From: Bacteroidota bacterium
Lineage (GTDB): Bacteria; Bacteroidota; Bacteroidia; Flavobacteriales; Schleiferiaceae
Direction of reading: 5' to 3'
DNA length: 64,000 nt
NCBI GenBank assembly: GCA_024742495.1
Contig: JANSYJ010000001.1
Coordinates: 620,001 to 684,000 of the forward strand
Shown one piece after another: positions 48,832 through 58,193 of this stretch. How positions within the stretch are numbered: the first letter of the stretch is position 1; the number at the start of each line of letters is the position of its first letter. The translations under genes were made by a program, and so were the position numbers. The notes below the pieces were generated by a model. That model saw only the letters and a list, made by a program, of their open reading frames with translations. It was not told the origin of the DNA and did not search any database.

Positions 48832-50517
48832 ATGACAAAAAACAAGTACTTTTCACTGTTAGGCTTAATTCTACTGGCATTTGCCTGTACTAAGCCCGAC
48901 GAAATTCTCGATGATTTTCAAGTTCACATTAGCCCCAGCTTCTACAAATATGTAGTAGAGGTTGATGTAGAAGATCTAACCGATCCGGCTAAGGATTTAC
49001 CAAGCAATATTACTGTAAGCATTACTGGTGATGACGCTGCGGCAGTTTACAATATCGATGGCACGCGTAATTACCAGGTGAACTTTGGTACCATGCAGCT
49101 GATGATAGCTAAAGGGAACGAACCTACAGCAGGTAACCCCATTAACTTCATCATCAATTTGGAGGCAAATGGTTACCGTAAAACGAGCCTTCCAATGCAA
49201 ATTACGGAAGAGGATTATTTTATGGCAGATGTAGCTCAGATGCTAAACTTAAATGACCTTCCAAATTCTATTAGCAACTCTACCTCAAATGGATCAATTG
49301 ATCCAACCACGAATCAGTTAACCCAGCCATTAGTTGTTAGCACGGGTTCTCCCGATAGTCTTTCTAAAATTAAGCTTGTTATTCCAGCGGACGTTAAGTT
49401 CTTGGATGCTGATGGAAATGAGATAGTAGGAAAGAAAGGCGGCTCAGGTCTCAACGTTAGCGTTTTAAGTCTTTCAGATACCTCTCAAGTTGCTCAAATG
49501 GCAATGCCTAATGGTACCGGAATGATGCAGGTGGTAGAAACCGATGGTCAGAAGGACACCGTTATCATGGAGCAAACCGGTAGTTATAATATCACCATGG
49601 ATTTGGATGGCGTTCCAGTACGCGGCTTTTCAGGCGGAAAAACTTCTGGTGGTGTTTCCACCCGAATTCCAATTCCCGCTGGTACCTATAATTTAGAATT
49701 TAACCGTGCCTACCAAGAAGGAGATTCTATTAGCTTGTTGAGTCTTTCGGATGGTGATGATGCTTGGCAGTTAGAGGATCGCTCCTTTGTTGTAGAGAAA
49801 GATCAAACTACGGGTGACTTATTTGTAAATCCTACAATCACTCACTTATCATGGTATCGTTGGAGAAGATGGAGAAGACGGTTTTCACCTAGAGTGTATC
49901 GCTATGGCTTATCCGCTCGCGACTTCGATCAGAATAACTCAAATGGAGCAATTAGTGGTGTTATTAGAGCTCGATACCGCTATACCTACAGCTGGTGGTG
50001 GGGATCTCGTTCTTATTATTTCCGTTTAAGAGGAAACTTTGGCCCTAATTGGAAGCGAAATCCTCGTCGTTATATTACGACTCGCACGGCCTGGGGAGCA
50101 CCAACTATTTACAGTACCAGTTTTTCTCCAGCTTCTTTTAATACCACTTACGAGTTTGAAAACTTCAGAGGGTACTCCTTCAGAATTCTTAAAGTCGAGC
50201 CTAAGGTGCAACCACCTTCAATTGGATACACATTGTTTTGTAAAACCACCAATTCATTGGTTCAGCCTCCTGCCGGGGTTAAGATGTACTACCGAAAGAA
50301 TGGAAGTGGCGATAGCTATCAGCATTTGTACACTTTTACCCAGCAAAACTTAAATGTTACTTATGCTTCTTTCCCAGCACTTGAGGCTGGTGTTAGTTAT
50401 GATTTCCGCGCTCAGTTTAATGATGTGCAGAAGGATACTGCAAATGTACTGGTGTTAGATGGGCAAATTTACCAAGTAACATTACCAAGTGACGCCTGTA
50501 GGTCTCTAGGTCTATAA
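48832..50517 (+). CDS. Lipoprotein of unknown function with Arg/Trp/Tyr-rich segment
   Basis: MTKNKYFSLLGLILLAFACTKPD lipobox; internal SWYRWRRWRRRFSPRVYRYG...YRYTYSWWWGSRSYYFRLRG. Confidence 0.75.
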   Translation: MTKNKYFSLLGLILLAFACTKPDEILDDFQVHISPSFYKYVVEVDVEDLTDPAKDLPSNITVSITGDDAAAVYNIDGTRNYQVNFGTMQLMIAKGNEPTAGNPINFIINLEANGYRKTSLPMQITEEDYFMADVAQMLNLNDLPNSISNSTSNGSIDPTTNQLTQPLVVSTGSPDSLSKIKLVIPADVKFLDADGNEIVGKKGGSGLNVSVLSLSDTSQVAQMAMPNGTGMMQVVETDGQKDTVIMEQTGSYNITMDLDGVPVRGFSGGKTSGGVSTRIPIPAGTYNLEFNRAYQEGDSISLLSLSDGDDAWQLEDRSFVVEKDQTTGDLFVNPTITHLSWYRWRRWRRRFSPRVYRYGLSARDFDQNNSNGAISGVIRARYRYTYSWWWGSRSYYFRLRGNFGPNWKRNPRRYITTRTAWGAPTIYSTSFSPASFNTTYEFENFRGYSFRILKVEPKVQPPSIGYTLFCKTTNSLVQPPAGVKMYYRKNGSGDSYQHLYTFTQQNLNVTYASFPALEAGVSYDFRAQFNDVQKDTANVLVLDGQIYQVTLPSDACRSLGL

Positions 50518-50540
50518 CTAACCACACAAAAACTATCACT

Positions 50541-51263
50541 ATGAAGAAGTTCATTTTATTTATTGTTTTGGCTGCGGTTTCTTACAGTCCCTTAATGGCG
50601 CAAGATGCACCAATGGCAACAGATTCCACCAAGGCCATGGAGGCTAAGGAAGACAAATACCCCATGTGGCAAAACCGTCATGCAATAGCACTGAGCTTAG
50701 GTATGCCAGGTATTGGCTTGGAGTATGCCTATAATATCAATCGTAGCTTAAACTTAAGGGCGGGTTTTCTGTCCTTTCAGCTTAATGACTACAATACGAA
50801 TTTAGATATTTCAGGACAGTCTGTTAATGTAAATGCGAATCTTAGTTCATCAGTATTCGATTTATTCCTCGAATATCATCCAACACCGAATAAAGCATTT
50901 AAGCTGGTTGGTGGCTTTGGTTATTTAAATAATGTTGGTGTAAACACCCTTATCCTATTAAACGATGATATCGGTTTTGGAGACCTAGTTATCGATAATG
51001 AGGAAATTGGTGACATTGACATTGCGGTAACTTGGAGTGGCCTGGCCCCTTATATGGGCTTTGGTTTTGGTAGAGCTGTACCCAAAAAACGTGTTGGCTT
51101 TGGAATTGAAGTAGGCACCTATTATGCTGGTGGTCCTGATGTGGGCATTACTGCAAATGGGATGCTACAAAATACTGCTACCGAGGAACAAGAGCTTGAG
51201 GATAACCTTGCCTCTTATGCTTGGGTGCCGCGCGTAATGGCGCGCCTTGCCATAAAACTATAA
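50541..51263 (+). CDS. Outer membrane beta-barrel protein (unknown function)
   Basis: Signal peptide; alternating strands (LNLRAGFLSFQLNDYNTN...); C-terminal MARLAIKL; 23 bp after the lipoprotein gene. Confidence 0.65.
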   Translation: MKKFILFIVLAAVSYSPLMAQDAPMATDSTKAMEAKEDKYPMWQNRHAIALSLGMPGIGLEYAYNINRSLNLRAGFLSFQLNDYNTNLDISGQSVNVNANLSSSVFDLFLEYHPTPNKAFKLVGGFGYLNNVGVNTLILLNDDIGFGDLVIDNEEIGDIDIAVTWSGLAPYMGFGFGRAVPKKRVGFGIEVGTYYAGGPDVGITANGMLQNTATEEQELEDNLASYAWVPRVMARLAIKL

Positions 51264-51302
51264 GGATAATAGCATTTAATTGAAGCTTATATCAATTACA
51301 CC

Positions 51303-51332
51303 ACCCGCTGCTTAGGCAGCGGGTTTTTTTTT
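51303..51332 (+). terminator. Intrinsic terminator
   Basis: ACCCGCTGC-ttag-GCAGCGGGT then T run. Confidence 0.9.
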
Positions 51333-51381
51333 GTCTAATTGGGCAAAAAGTTCTTCATTTAAACTGAGATGGTAAAACAAA

Positions 51382-51414
51382 AAAGGCGTGCTAAAATCAA
51401 TTTAGCACGCCTTT
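51382..51414 (-). terminator. Intrinsic terminator of glmS
   Basis: AAAGGCGTGCTAAA-atcaa-TTTAGCACGCCTTT, 14-bp perfect stem, with A-rich + side. Confidence 0.88.
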
Positions 51415-51438
51415 GTATATTAAAGTCAATTAGAGTAT

Positions 51439-53280
51439 TTACTCTACAGTAACCGATTTAGCAAGGTTTCGTGGCTGGTCAACATTACAACCGCGCATTA
51501 CTGCGATGTGGTAAGAGAGTAATTGCAGCGGAATGGTAGTTAATAGGGGAGAGAAAACCTCAATGGTATCTTTCACCTCAATTACGTGATCTGCCATTTT
51601 CGCAATTTCACTATCGCCATCATTTACAATAGCGATAACCTTACCTTCTCTTGCTTTTACTTCCTGAATGTTGGAAACGATTTTTTCATATTGACCACTC
51701 TTAGGAGCAATCACCACTACGGGTATGTTTTCATCGATTAAGGCAATAGGACCGTGCTTCATCTCAGCAGCAGGATAGCCTTCAGCGTGGATGTAGCTAA
51801 TTTCCTTGAGCTTTAAGGCGCCTTCCAGGGCTACGGGGAAGTTATAACCTCGGCCTAGGTAAAGGAAATTAGGGGCATCTTTATAAAGCTCTGCAATGTA
51901 TTTCGATTGAGCATCGCTAGTAAGCATGGACTCAATTTTAGCAGGAATCTCATTTAGCTCGTTAAGTAAACGATGGTAGTAGCTCTCCTTTAAAAGTCCC
52001 TTTTTATGGGCTATTTTAATGGCAATTAGGGTAAGTACCGCAACTTGAGCAGTAAAGGCCTTTGTTGATGCTACACCAATTTCAGGTCCAGCATGAGTAT
52101 AAGCTCCAGCATGGGTTTCTCTAGCAATCGAAGAACCCACGACATTACAAACACCGAAAATTGTGGCGCCACGTTCTTTAGCGAGCTTAATTGCTGCTAA
52201 GGTATCTGCGGTTTCACCCGACTGGGAAATCGCTATTACCACATCCTTTTCAGTGATAACTGGATTGCGATAGCGGAACTCAGAAGCATATTCAACCTCA
52301 ACTGGAATGCGGGCCAGTTCTTCAAAAATGTATTCGGCCACTAAGCCAGCATGCCAGCTTGTACCACAACCAATGATGAGGATACGATCCGCATTCATTA
52401 ATTTTTCTTGAAACTGATAAACACCGTCCATCTGAATCAAGCCTTGTTCTGGTAATAAACGACCCCTTAAAGTGTCGCCAATAGATTTTGGTTGCTCATA
52501 AATCTCCTTAAGCATAAAATGCTCATAACCACCTTTTTCAATGGAAGCCAAGTCCATTTCAAGCTGATGGATATAAGGATCAATCGCGCGGTTGTCAGGA
52601 ATCGATAAAACTTCAATGCCCTGATCGCGATTAATAACGGCCATTTCATCATCTTCCAAGTAGATGGCTTTCTTAGTAAACTCCAGGAAAGGAGTAGCAT
52701 CGCTAGCAATGAAGTATTCGCCTTCACCAACACCAACAACTAAGGGACTACCTTTTTTGGCTACAACAATTTGATTTTCATTTGATATGTCCATCACGGC
52801 GATGGCATAAGCACCAATAACCCTATTTAAAGCAATGCGAACCGCTTTGGAAAGGGTGGTATTCTCACTTTTCTTTACATCCTCAATGAGGTTCACCAAC
52901 ACTTCCGTATCGGTATCAGATTCGAAGCTATAACCACGCTGAATTAAGGCCTCTTTTAAGGAACCATAGTTTTCGATGATTCCGTTGTGAATCAAAACTA
53001 AGTTACCACTATTTGAGGTATGAGGGTGAGCATTTACATCATTGGGTTCGCCATGCGTAGCCCAACGGGTATGACCAATGCCAATGCTGGCCTCTGGCAT
53101 GCTACCATTAATTTTAGCTTCTAAATCAGAAACTTTGCCTTTGCATTTTACAAGACTGAGGTTTTTATTTAAAACTGCAATACCAGCACTATCATAGCCT
53201 CGGTATTCCAGTCTTCTTAAACCGTTAATTACAACTGGGACCGCATTTTTATGTCCTAGGTATCCAACAATTCCGCACAT
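51439..53280 (-). CDS. glmS: Glutamine--fructose-6-phosphate transaminase (isomerizing)
   Basis: MCGIVGYLGHKNAVPVVINGLRRLEYRGYDSAGIAVL; SIS domains; C-terminal DQPRNLAKSVTVE. Confidence 0.98.
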   Translation of the reverse strand: MCGIVGYLGHKNAVPVVINGLRRLEYRGYDSAGIAVLNKNLSLVKCKGKVSDLEAKINGSMPEASIGIGHTRWATHGEPNDVNAHPHTSNSGNLVLIHNGIIENYGSLKEALIQRGYSFESDTDTEVLVNLIEDVKKSENTTLSKAVRIALNRVIGAYAIAVMDISNENQIVVAKKGSPLVVGVGEGEYFIASDATPFLEFTKKAIYLEDDEMAVINRDQGIEVLSIPDNRAIDPYIHQLEMDLASIEKGGYEHFMLKEIYEQPKSIGDTLRGRLLPEQGLIQMDGVYQFQEKLMNADRILIIGCGTSWHAGLVAEYIFEELARIPVEVEYASEFRYRNPVITEKDVVIAISQSGETADTLAAIKLAKERGATIFGVCNVVGSSIARETHAGAYTHAGPEIGVASTKAFTAQVAVLTLIAIKIAHKKGLLKESYYHRLLNELNEIPAKIESMLTSDAQSKYIAELYKDAPNFLYLGRGYNFPVALEGALKLKEISYIHAEGYPAAEMKHGPIALIDENIPVVVIAPKSGQYEKIVSNIQEVKAREGKVIAIVNDGDSEIAKMADHVIEVKDTIEVFSPLLTTIPLQLLSYHIAVMRGCNVDQPRNLAKSVTVE

Positions 53281-53292
53281 GGCTTTTCTAAA

Positions 53293-54621
53293 TTAGGGTT
53301 TAGTATAATAAACAATAACAGTGGCTTTTTCCATAAGCCCTTCCCCTCCTCTTAAAACTGTCCGATTTGCCGCAGTAGTACGGGTTCTCGGAACGAGCGC
53401 TAAAGTAGGGTTTTCACCGCAGTTTAACACTTCAAATAAATGTCTTCTTAGGTCCATTACGTACTTGTTGTTTCTAAGTACGCCTCGGCTTAAAGCACCG
53501 CCGCCGCTTTCCGATTGAAAGTCGATAATTCGATCACCAAGGCTTTTTCCGTCCAAGATCCTAATCTCCATATTAGAACTAGGCGCAACCGGTTCGCCGG
53601 TATTGGGCACCGTATAAACCTCTACTGCCGCGCTGTTAATTATAAATCCTTGTTGGATTAGATTTTCCACTTTGGCAGGATCAAATTTTAATGCCGTACA
53701 CACGCCCCCCATACTTTGTATATAGGTTTGCGCTTCACCATTAAGGGAATCTTGAGCCATGTTTTCCAATGGACTTCCGCTATAAAACTGCTCGAAGGTG
53801 CTAAAATTTATAGGCTTGAGGCTTTTGTCTTGATCAATATTGAATTCGGCAAAAGTGGTGTCATCATCATTGTGATAATAAACCCGAAGCCCGGTATAGT
53901 TGCTTGCCAGGTTTAAATCGAGAATGGCCTTTCCGGTTTCCGCGGCAACTCGAAGCCCATAGAAATAATCCAAGAAGTCTCCGAAACTGCTAAACTCATC
54001 CGCCGAGCCATCGGCAATGTCGGCAAAAGCAGTTTGGAAGAAGTTAATGTCCATCGGGATAGCAATCACAGGTGGAGCTATTTCGCCTTCAAAACGAGTA
54101 TTGGTGAAGGCCCTAGGCATATAACCATCTAAGCGACCAATTTCGGCCCCAAGGGCAGGACTATAACTGCTGTAATAAATGCTATCCTGACTAAACTCTT
54201 CCTCTAATTCATGAATTACCAAATTCATGGCTTGGCTAGTATCGCCGTAGGAATCGGTTATCCGAAGGTAGAAATAAACCGAGTCAACAATTGGGTTTTG
54301 ACCAAAGTCGAGATCCAATTCATCCGGTATCACCTGCGTGTGCAAATAGGCTTCCTCACTGCCGAATAAATTACTTTCGGTACGACCTAAAAGGCGTAGT
54401 GGATTGTAGCCACCTAAGCTAAGTTGACTGTTGTAATCTAGCGCTACGATAATACTATCTACCGGAGCAGTCCAAGTTACAAGATTCAAATGCATGGAAT
54501 CGGCTTCTACAACGCCACCGATAATCTGTTCAAAACCAAGATCATCAGTTGGCTTTTCGCAGCTTATAAAAAACAAAGGAGCCAAAAGTAAAATGGCTCT
54601 CTTTAGTTGCTTTAGGATCAT
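53293..54621 (-). CDS. DUF4270 domain-containing lipoprotein
   Basis: FFISCEKPTDDLG lipobox; synteny with glmS and the GT5 protein. Confidence 0.8.
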   Translation of the reverse strand: MILKQLKRAILLLAPLFFISCEKPTDDLGFEQIIGGVVEADSMHLNLVTWTAPVDSIIVALDYNSQLSLGGYNPLRLLGRTESNLFGSEEAYLHTQVIPDELDLDFGQNPIVDSVYFYLRITDSYGDTSQAMNLVIHELEEEFSQDSIYYSSYSPALGAEIGRLDGYMPRAFTNTRFEGEIAPPVIAIPMDINFFQTAFADIADGSADEFSSFGDFLDYFYGLRVAAETGKAILDLNLASNYTGLRVYYHNDDDTTFAEFNIDQDKSLKPINFSTFEQFYSGSPLENMAQDSLNGEAQTYIQSMGGVCTALKFDPAKVENLIQQGFIINSAAVEVYTVPNTGEPVAPSSNMEIRILDGKSLGDRIIDFQSESGGGALSRGVLRNNKYVMDLRRHLFEVLNCGENPTLALVPRTRTTAANRTVLRGGEGLMEKATVIVYYTKP

Positions 54622-54640
54622 AAAGTGATGTTTTCCGGAA

Positions 54641-55462
54641 TTAAGCTAAGGATTCCTCCTCCACGATAATCTCTTCGTAGAGTTTTGCGATTTCCTTGTT
54701 GGGCTCTTCCGCCTCAGTTAAATCAATTTTGTGAGTAACGTTAGACATCACATATTCTTTCATGCTTTCTTCCAACTTACTTCCCGAGAGGGCTACGCCG
54801 TCGCAATACTTCATGTTTGCTTGGTACACTTTCGTGATGTTGGCATCTGCATAAGGCGTGGTTTCCGCTTCTTCTAGTCCGTCGAATTCTAAATACTTCG
54901 GTAAGCCTTTGCTCATATTCTCCTCCGTTGCACCATATACAGATAATACCGTTTTACTATCGGCAAACATCGGATCATCATGATGGAACTTCTTAAGATA
55001 TAAAGGAAGGAAACTCGCCATCCAACCATGACAGTGAATAATATCTGGACTCCAGCCTAACTTTTTAACTGTTTCAATTACTCCTCTACAAAAGAAGATG
55101 GCTCTTTTATCATTGTCTTCGTGGAAGTCTTCGTCCTCGGTGTAAAAAATGGATTTGCGCTTGAAGAATTCATCATTATCGATGAAATAAACCTGCATGC
55201 GAGCTTGAGGTACAGAAGCCACCTTAATAATAAGTGGCTGATCCTCATCATCTACAATAATATTAATTCCGCTTAAACGAATTACTTCATGTAATTGATG
55301 ACGACGTTCATTAATGAGTCCATAACGAGGCATGAATACTCTTACCTGATGTCCACTTTCGTTCATTTTTCTGGGCATTTCCAAAGAAGGTTTGGAAATT
55401 TCATTTTCGGGGAGGTAAGGGTGAATCTCCTGACTTACATACAGAATTCGCTTGCTATCCAT
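54641..55462 (-). CDS. Glycogen/starch synthase GT5 N-terminal-domain-only protein
   Basis: ILYVSQEIHPYLPENEISKPSLEMPRKMNESGHQVRVFMPRYG...DIIHCHGWMASFLPLYLKK; only 273 aa, with no GT1-like C-terminal half. Confidence 0.82.
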   Translation of the reverse strand: MDSKRILYVSQEIHPYLPENEISKPSLEMPRKMNESGHQVRVFMPRYGLINERRHQLHEVIRLSGINIIVDDEDQPLIIKVASVPQARMQVYFIDNDEFFKRKSIFYTEDEDFHEDNDKRAIFFCRGVIETVKKLGWSPDIIHCHGWMASFLPLYLKKFHHDDPMFADSKTVLSVYGATEENMSKGLPKYLEFDGLEEAETTPYADANITKVYQANMKYCDGVALSGSKLEESMKEYVMSNVTHKIDLTEAEEPNKEIAKLYEEIIVEEESLA

Positions 55463-55496
55463 GATTCGAGTTTAATCTTCAATTTGAAAAGGTTTG

Positions 55497-55504
55497 CAAA
55501 AATA
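55497..55504 (-). promoter_or_regulatory. Predicted -7 box (TATTTTTG) of the GT5-like gene
   Basis: CAAAAATA on +. Confidence 0.4.
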
Positions 55505-55565
55505 TAGCTTTTTTGTGAATAACTCAATTTATAATAATAGCTTTACAAGCTGCAATGCCCTGAAA

Positions 55566-56408
55566 ATGCAAGTGTTTCAAAGAGTCAAGGACTTAAGCGA
55601 TTTTCAACAAGATCTAGCAGCTAAGGGTGCTAGCCTTGGTTTTGTAGCCACCATGGGTGCATTACACGAAGGGCACCTCAGTCTTTTAAAGCGTTCCATA
55701 TCAGAGAACGAAGCCAGTATCGTAAGTATTTTTGTTAACCCTACTCAATTTAATCGAGCAGAGGATTTACAGAACTATCCCATCCGCACCAATGAAGATT
55801 TACAACTTTTAGAAGCGGCCGGTTGCACCGCGGTATTTATGCCCCCAGTTGAAGAAATTTATGGCGATTCGGTAAAATCGGAGCAAATAGATTTAGTGGG
55901 ATTAGACCAGGGTATGGAAGGAGAGTTTAGACCAGGGCATTTTGAAGGTGTAGCCACCGTGGTAAAGAGGTTTTTTGAAATCATCAAACCGCAAAGGGCC
56001 TATTTTGGGAATAAGGACTACCAGCAGGTGCTAATAGTAAAGCATGTCGCCAAACTATTTAATCTGCCTATTGAAGTAGTCGGAGTCCCAACTTCCCGCT
56101 ATTCTAATGGATTGGCAATGAGCAGTCGCAACTTTAGGCTTTCTGAAAAAGGAATGGAAGAGGCCACCATCATCCATCAACAAATGATGTGGGCTCGCGC
56201 CAATTATAAGGATCTAAATCCGGAGGCACTCAAAGCGCAAATCCGTCTGCATTTTAAGGCGAGTAATCTCGAATTAGAATATGTAGAGTTTGCCGATTCC
56301 GAAGGCATGCATATCGTAAAGGAATGGTCTAATCATAAGTCTGTTCGTATCCTCATTGCCGCATTTTGCGAAGGAGTAAGGCTTATCGATAACACCAGCT
56401 TATATTAG
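55566..56408 (+). CDS. panC: Pantoate--beta-alanine ligase
   Basis: LGFVATMGALHEGHLSLLKRS; FVNPTQFNRAEDLQNYPIR; start at MQVFQRVKD. Confidence 0.96.
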   Translation: MQVFQRVKDLSDFQQDLAAKGASLGFVATMGALHEGHLSLLKRSISENEASIVSIFVNPTQFNRAEDLQNYPIRTNEDLQLLEAAGCTAVFMPPVEEIYGDSVKSEQIDLVGLDQGMEGEFRPGHFEGVATVVKRFFEIIKPQRAYFGNKDYQQVLIVKHVAKLFNLPIEVVGVPTSRYSNGLAMSSRNFRLSEKGMEEATIIHQQMMWARANYKDLNPEALKAQIRLHFKASNLELEYVEFADSEGMHIVKEWSNHKSVRILIAAFCEGVRLIDNTSLY

Positions 56409-56453
56409 TTTCTTTGGCTCTAAATAGGCCTGTCATATTTAGACCTTATAAAC

Positions 56454-56461
56454 TACTTTTG
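56454..56461 (+). promoter_or_regulatory. -7 box-like TACTTTTG 4 nt upstream of the panD ATG
   Basis: TAnnTTTG directly followed by cacc-ATG. Confidence 0.45.
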
Positions 56462-56465
56462 CACC

Positions 56466-56816
56466 ATGTTAATAGAGGTCTTAAAATCCAAGATTCACCG
56501 CGTTAAGATAACAGGCGCCGATTTAAACTACATTGGGAGTATTACTATTGATGCGGACCTTATGGATGCGGCAAATCTAATTGCAGGCGAAAAGGTAAGT
56601 ATTGTAAACATTAACAATGGTGAGCGTTTAGATACTTATGCCATAAAAGGCAGTCGCGGAAAAGGGGAAATTACCATGAATGGCCCCGCTGCTCGAAAGG
56701 TGCAAAAGGGCGACATCATTATTATTATCTCCTATGCCCAAATGGATTTCAATGAAGCCAAGGAGTTTCAGCCGACTATCATCTTCCCTAATGAGGAGAA
56801 TAACACCTTAAACTAA
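56466..56816 (+). CDS. panD: Aspartate 1-decarboxylase
   Basis: [29 protein letters not shown] (G-S pyruvoyl cleavage site); NGAARKV-like region. Confidence 0.97.
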   Translation: MLIEVLKSKIHRVKITGADLNYIGSITIDADLMDAANLIAGEKVSIVNINNGERLDTYAIKGSRGKGEITMNGPAARKVQKGDIIIIISYAQMDFNEAKEFQPTIIFPNEENNTLN

Positions 56817-56820
56817 AATT

Positions 56821-57825
56821 TTGAAAGCAAGGATAAAAGCCATCTTGAAGTATTTGCTTTTTACAGCGGTTGCGGGCTTGTTTCTCTATTTGGCCTTTAG
56901 AACAGCAGACTGGACTAAGATGCTGGAAGATTTTCGTTCCGCAGATTACCGTTACGTAGTTTTATCAATGCTGATGGGCTATGCAGCCTTTGTTTCTCGA
57001 GGGCTTCGTTGGAATTTACTGCTACGCCCATTGGGTAAAAGCGCTAAAAACTGGAATGCTATTCACGCTATATCATTGGGCTACTTTGCCAATGCCTTAG
57101 TGCCAAGAGCGGGTGAAGTTATGCGCTGCACCTCTTTAAAAGAAACGGATGATATTCCACTGGAACGCTTGTTTGGTACGGTGGTATTGGAACGCGTAAT
57201 TGATGCCATAATCCTACTCAGCCTAATTTGCCTGGCTTTTGTAATTCAACTTGGCAACCTGCAAGCCTTTTTTGATCAGGCCTTAGCCGGTGGTGATCAA
57301 CAGGCGGGTTCCTCTGGTATCGATTTAAAACTAGTCCTCTTGGGCATCATTGTACTTGTTGCCATACTATTCTTAATTTTCCGGAAACGTATTCAGGCAT
57401 TACCTCTTTTTGCCAAGGTTCGTCAACTATGGGAAGGCTTTAAAGAGGGTTTTAAGTCTTTATCTAAGGTGGAAAACAAATGGGCCTTTTATGGTCATAC
57501 CCTCTTTATTTGGACCATGTACTTTACCATGATTTATGTGGTGATGTTCGCTCTTCCATCCACCAAGGATATTGGTTTAGGAAATGGCCTCTTTGTTATG
57601 GTGGCAGGCGGTATGGGGATGGTGGTTCCTACTCCGGGAGGCATAGGTTCTTATCATTACTTAGTGCAATTAGCTTTAAGCGTATTGGGCGTAGACAAGG
57701 CCGATGGCCTCACCTTCGCAACCCTAGTGCATAGTGGTCAGTTAGTAATGACCCTTTTAGCTGGCTCCTTCGCTATTCCTATGGTATACAGAGCCCGCAG
57801 AATTCTTAAAAAATCCAAAGCATGA
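56821..57825 (+). CDS. Flippase-like/lysylphosphatidylglycerol synthase TM-domain protein (TTG start)
   Basis: ISLGYFANALVPRAGEVMRCTSLKETDDIPLERLFGTVVLERVIDAI; GMGMVVPTPGGIGSYHYLV. Confidence 0.9.
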   Translation: MKARIKAILKYLLFTAVAGLFLYLAFRTADWTKMLEDFRSADYRYVVLSMLMGYAAFVSRGLRWNLLLRPLGKSAKNWNAIHAISLGYFANALVPRAGEVMRCTSLKETDDIPLERLFGTVVLERVIDAIILLSLICLAFVIQLGNLQAFFDQALAGGDQQAGSSGIDLKLVLLGIIVLVAILFLIFRKRIQALPLFAKVRQLWEGFKEGFKSLSKVENKWAFYGHTLFIWTMYFTMIYVVMFALPSTKDIGLGNGLFVMVAGGMGMVVPTPGGIGSYHYLVQLALSVLGVDKADGLTFATLVHSGQLVMTLLAGSFAIPMVYRARRILKKSKA

Positions 57826-58193
57826 ACTTAAGAGAAGCTTTACGCAGTAAAAAACAATCGGTATCCGCCATGAATTATCAAGCGAATGCTTGGCAGGTAT
57901 ATGGTGAAGATACCTTAGTTCTCTTTTATGCCGATTGGGCTTTTACCAGCACCAACCTCGATAAATTATTAGACTATTTAAGTTTGGTGGATAAACTGGT
58001 GGTGGCGTTACCAGCCAAAAGTAAAGACGACACACTGTTTAGAATTGCTAACCTTCAGGTTGTAGATGGCATTGTGCTCTACGATGATATTCAGGCCTGT
58101 ATGGAAGGTTTTAGTTCGACCAAATTCGCCTTTGAAGGAACCCAAGCACCTAGCGTTCCCACTGCCTTGAAATCGAGAATCCTAGACCTTTAA
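57822..58193 (+). CDS. Conserved hypothetical protein, possibly a degenerate nucleotidyltransferase-fold protein
   Basis: Intact ORF overlapping both neighbours; LVDKLVVALPAKSKDDTLFRIANLQVVDGIVLYDD resembles an RfaE2-like C-terminal part, without HxGH. Confidence 0.6.
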   Translation: MNLREALRSKKQSVSAMNYQANAWQVYGEDTLVLFYADWAFTSTNLDKLLDYLSLVDKLVVALPAKSKDDTLFRIANLQVVDGIVLYDDIQACMEGFSSTKFAFEGTQAPSVPTALKSRILDL

